This document shows, piece after piece, positions 60,637 through 64,000 of a DNA stretch of 64,000 bases (within the stretch, counting starts at the first letter, position 1; each line of letters begins with the position of its first letter). Source of the DNA: Oscheius sp. JU75 (lineage: Eukaryota; Nematoda; Chromadorea; Rhabditida; Rhabditidae); contig JASJZC010000001.1 in the NCBI GenBank assembly GCA_037178855.1, positions 6,572,001-6,636,000 on the forward strand. Reading direction: 5' to 3'. The notes under the pieces were generated by a model. That model searched no databases and was not told the origin of the DNA. It was given only the letters and a program-made list of their open reading frames with translations. The position numbers and the translations under genes were made by a program.

Positions 60637-62870
60637 ATGGAGCCCTTCTCCACAGATATCTACGAGAGCTTTAATCTGTACGTTACACTCTCTGTTTAAT
60701 CTCATAATATTTCGTTGCAGACATGTTTTACCAGAGAAGTTTTATCTAGAGCCGAGAGATCGAGAAGGTGGTCTCCTTTCCAACTACTACATCGAAATCG
60801 ACCGTCACAGCAATGTTATCCGCCTTGGGGACAGCAATTTAGTTCGAATTCCTCTGGTCGGATCGGAGCTGCACTTCATTCACGGAGTAATCGGCACAAT
60901 ACAGCTTGTATCAGGTCAGTTTCATTTATTTCTTGTAACATTTCGGCAGTTTAGGACCAGCTCTGGTCGTGATCAAAAAGTCTCGCCAAATCGGAACCGT
61001 GAATGGTCATATCATCTACACAATAACCGATACAGATGTCATTCCATACAAGAAAACGACCCTTCATCTCACTCAAAAACAGGTACGCTTCCATTGTTTG
61101 TCAGTACAAGCTGTTTTATAGCTGTGGTACAATCGCCACTTCACAGAAATGGTGCAGAGTGTTCTGGCAGGTGGCGGATTCTATTTCTCCCGAACGATGG
61201 ATCTGACTCGATCTCTTCAATGGCTGAGCGAGAACACGACGCCCAGCTTCACACAGATGAGCATGATCGACAGGGTGAGGACGTCCTTTTGTCGTAAATC
61301 GTAACGAGTTCAGGCAGATCTACGTTTCACATGGAACGCCCATCTTTTGGCGCAGCTGCGTCAAGTCCAGGGAGCCGGCCGCTACTGCATGCCTCTGATT
61401 CACGGATTTTACGGACAATTCTTTGAAAACATCAACGGACAGCCGTTCAAAATCGTAGTCATTTCAAGAAGATGTGTCTATAGGTATCCTTGTCGCTTTT
61501 ATGCAAAGGCTAGCATGGTCTTACAGAGCTGGGGTCCGTTTCTACAAAAGAGGAGTCAGTATTGATGGCCATCCGGCCAATTTCGTCGAAACTGAGCAGA
61601 TAGTCGAGATGGATAAAGACGGGGATAGGAAGCTGACTGCATTCCTTCAGGTCTGTCAGTTTTTCTCGGCCTTAATTTTTGATTGCCAGACTCGTGGCTC
61701 AATTCCTCTCTACTGGTCCCAACGACCCAATCTCAAATGGCAGCCCTGCCCAACAATTAGACCAACCGACGACCAGATGACCGCCTTCGTAAAACATTTC
61801 GAGATGCAAAGAACAAACTATGGCGGAAATCACGTTATTATCAGCTTGATTAACACGAAAGGTCGCGAGAAACGAATTGGAGATGAGCTGGAAAGAACTG
61901 CCCATCAGGCGAATCTTCCTTACGTTAGGTACTTCCTCCTCGTTTCGATGATAGTACGCAAAATCACAGATATAACCCGTTCGACTTTCACAAGGAGTGT
62001 CATTCCATGCGATGGGAGAGAATTTCGCTGCTTAAGGATAGACTTCGTCCAGAAATCTCCTCGTTTGGGTAAGTTCATTTTGTTTTATTCTAATTTTTCC
62101 ATTTGAGATTCTTCGCCTCGTCTCTGAACAACACCTCGTTCCGACGTCAACAAGTTGGCTTCTTCCGAAGTAACTGCATGGACTGTCTCGATCGAACCAA
62201 CGTCGTCCAAGCCATGTTGGCCCGTGAATCGCTATCAGACCAACTGCAATTCCTCGGCATTCTCATGGAGGGCGAGTTGGTCGAACATGTTCCTCAGTTA
62301 GAAACACAGTTCAAGCATTGTAAGAGCTTTTTTTATCTTTCAAATTGTCTATCAGTGTGGGCGGATAACGGCGACGAGTGCAGTAAGCAGTACGCGGGAA
62401 CCGGAGCTCTGAAGGCCGATTTTACCCGTCTCGGAAGAAGAACATATCAGGGAGCTCTCAACGATGGAATCAACGCCATTACTCGCTACTTTAGAAACAA
62501 TTTCGCGGATGGATATCGACAGGTGGGATTGGTCTCTTTTTTGTGACAAAGTTGAATCCAGGACGCGATTGATCTCTTCCTTGGGAACTTCATCATCGAT
62601 CCGAACAACCTTCCGCCCACCTTGGAAACGACCCTTCTCAACATGGATCTGAATGGAATCGCCATAGGCGCGGCTGCTTTTTCCATGGCCATGACCGTTC
62701 TCTGCATCTTGGTAGCAGGTAAGCTTCGCTCGCACTTTCTACCAAATTGTGCAAATCCAGAAAACGTTTCGGCGACGATCTTCTGGCTCGCTGTCTTCAT
62801 TTTCTGCCTCATATTCATCTTTATAAACGGAGAAGAATTTGTAAACGTACCTAAGTTGAAGTTAGACTAG
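60637..62870 (+). CDS. sac-1: Phosphatidylinositol phosphatase SAC1 (SACM1L)
   Basis: Hydrolyses PI4P on ER and Golgi membranes. The N-terminal exons give [17 protein letters not shown] and [11 protein letters not shown]. The Sac domain includes [54 protein letters not shown] and the catalytic P-loop [13 protein letters not shown] (62172-62210), a complete CX5R(T/S). [16 protein letters not shown] and [14 protein letters not shown] follow. The C-terminus has two hydrophobic helices and ends KLKLD, which fits the KxKxx COPI retrieval signal of SAC1. More than ten exons with 32-45 base introns, all in phase. Length is about 580 residues, as in other animals. Confidence 0.93.
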
Positions 62871-62978
62871 TTTTTTTTTCTCTCTACTCCCCCCATTAGG
62901 TGCAATTGTTTTTCCCCGTTTCCACAGCTGTGATATCTCATTTATTTATTTCTTTTCTGGCTTTTTGTAGACAATATA

Positions 62979-62984
62979 AATAAA
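62979..62984 (+). terminator. Polyadenylation signal of SAC1
   Basis: AATAAA about 110 bases after the stop codon. Confidence 0.5.
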
Positions 62985-63008
62985 TGTTTATGTAATGTAT
63001 TGTCTTTG

Positions 63009-63221
63009 CTAACCAGACTGAAATGTCAGTAGTGACGCGCATCGTTTGCAAAAAGGAGAGCACGGGGGTCCGTTCGGGCAATTTGATTCGTCTTCCATGG
63101 CTTCCGTTCTTCTTTCCTCTGAGGAATCACGTAGCACTTTCGGAACGATCAGACTTTTCGTGGTCATCTGCTCTCCACCCTTCTTTTTGACAAAATGATC
63201 AAGAGTCTCCTCAAAACCCAT
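63009..63221 (-). CDS. Possible small intronless gene, 70 residues
   Basis: A true ATG at 63221 opens a charged frame (FVKKKGGEQM, SSEERRTEAMEDE) ending in a cysteine-rich patch (CPNGPPCSPFCKRC). The composition looks coding. It is tail to tail with SAC1 and ends about 25 bases beyond its polyadenylation signal. It could also be the last exon of a longer gene or a chance frame. Not recognised. Confidence 0.35.
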   Translation of the reverse strand: MGFEETLDHFVKKKGGEQMTTKSLIVPKVLRDSSEERRTEAMEDESNCPNGPPCSPFCKRCASLLTFQSG

Positions 63222-64000
63222 AGATTAGAGCACAGAAAAGGCGGTAAACAGCCTCTCCGATTACTTATTAGGGTTCCTTTTTCGTCCATGTGATTTTCGT
63301 CGCCAGACTATTTACCAGTCAGCCCCCGCCATACTTTTATTTCCATTCTGCTCTATAGTCCGGTCCAATATAACGGACTCTACGAGTGCCGGGGGCTATT
63401 TGAACGACGCTCTGTAAAAAAAGGAGAAGGAGGGAGGTCTGGAGGAGTAGTTTTTGCCTCAAAACTTCTCTTGGCTGATTTAGTCGTTCGTAATGGCTTC
63501 TTTGATATATTGGCCTTTCTTGAAATGACTTCATATTAAAAAAGGAGCTGCAACGATTGGGACTCAGCGGTTTCGAGCTTTGTCTGTTGTATCGTCAGTA
63601 ATCTACCGTCTGATTTAAAGCGACAGTATACCCCTGGCTCCTTATCTCTGTGCTCATGTACCTCGAGGGAAATCCGCGCGACGTTGGCCCCCCATAGCTC
63701 TGTCGGTAAGCGTTTCGACTACAAAACAAAACCGAGCTGGGTTCGACTCTTACGTGGGTCGAACCATTTCGTCTGCTCATAGATTCCTATATCCCAGTTT
63801 GCGCGCCGAATTCAAACGGGGACCAAAATACGCACGAAAGTAGACAATGAATTGAATGTATTCTTCAACTTGAAGGGATTCGACTTAGGCTTATACAGAC
63901 AGTCTTCTGGATTGAGCTCTCGTCTCTTCAATATGACGCCATTGTGTCCGAAATGTACTTGCTATCCGAAGTGTCGTAACTAGTCTTCTGGGAGTAGCCG
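63222..64000. other. Right end of window, no gene supported
   Basis: Contains a tRNA-like stretch (63689-63760) and short frames without resemblance to known families. Confidence 0.45.
63689..63760 (+). repeat. tRNA-like sequence, probably degenerate
   Basis: TAGCTCTGTCGGTAAGCG resembles a D-arm/A-box and GGTTCGACTC a T-arm/B-box, with spacing close to that of a tRNA. The acceptor and T stems do not pair well, so it is a pseudogene or SINE head. Confidence 0.4.

Overview
This is eukaryotic nuclear DNA, almost certainly from a nematode. Introns are mostly 35-45 bases with a TTTCAG-like acceptor. Several genes have such an acceptor within a few bases of the ATG, as spliced-leader trans-splicing would need. 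The gene content also fits: multi-exon serpentine chemoreceptors of Srg/Srv-like and Srx type, an F-box protein with an FBA_2-like region, a DPY-18/PHY-like prolyl 4-hydroxylase and an E-protein like HLH-2. I cannot name the species.

Layout. 1-2049 is the 3' part of an hlh-2/daughterless bHLH gene. 2250-14376 is a chemoreceptor cluster: one intact-looking gene, one gene split by about 7 kb of foreign-looking sequence, and another intact gene. The 7 kb holds two multi-exon genes on the same strand: gene A (4950-8080) with a ParB/DGQHR-like domain, and gene B (8630-11395) with a PCNA-binding motif, zinc-finger-like cysteine/histidine pairs and a C-terminal GIY-YIG nuclease domain. 14522-16112 is a non-autonomous DNA transposon with long terminal inverted repeats. 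Then come prolyl 4-hydroxylase alpha (16466-18530), a possible small gene, a chemoreceptor on the minus strand (19111-20246), a peptide-type GPCR (20851-22781), a two-pore potassium channel (25342-27186), a secreted C-type lectin (27367-27975) and an unrecognised 132-residue gene on the minus strand (28097-29424).

29425-33075 has no gene I can support. DIP2 fills 33076-45031. A second chemoreceptor patch follows: an intact gene (45693-47307), a pseudogene whose middle was replaced by a MITE half (47513-48146), and an Srx receptor (49551-51011). The right end holds a small unknown gene, a predicted myristoylated F-box protein carrying a MITE in an intron, a BTB-BACK protein, a secreted proteoglycan-like cysteine-rich protein, an EAF (ELL-associated factor) homologue and the SAC1 phosphoinositide phosphatase.

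The housekeeping genes (hlh-2, P4H, DIP2, EAF, SAC1) do not form one pathway. They look like stable anchors between fast-evolving receptor genes and mobile sequence. The stretch most worth study is 4.5-11.5 kb: a putative two-gene nuclease cassette interrupting a receptor gene. All exon models were made by eye from splice signals, phase and homology among the paralogues in this window.
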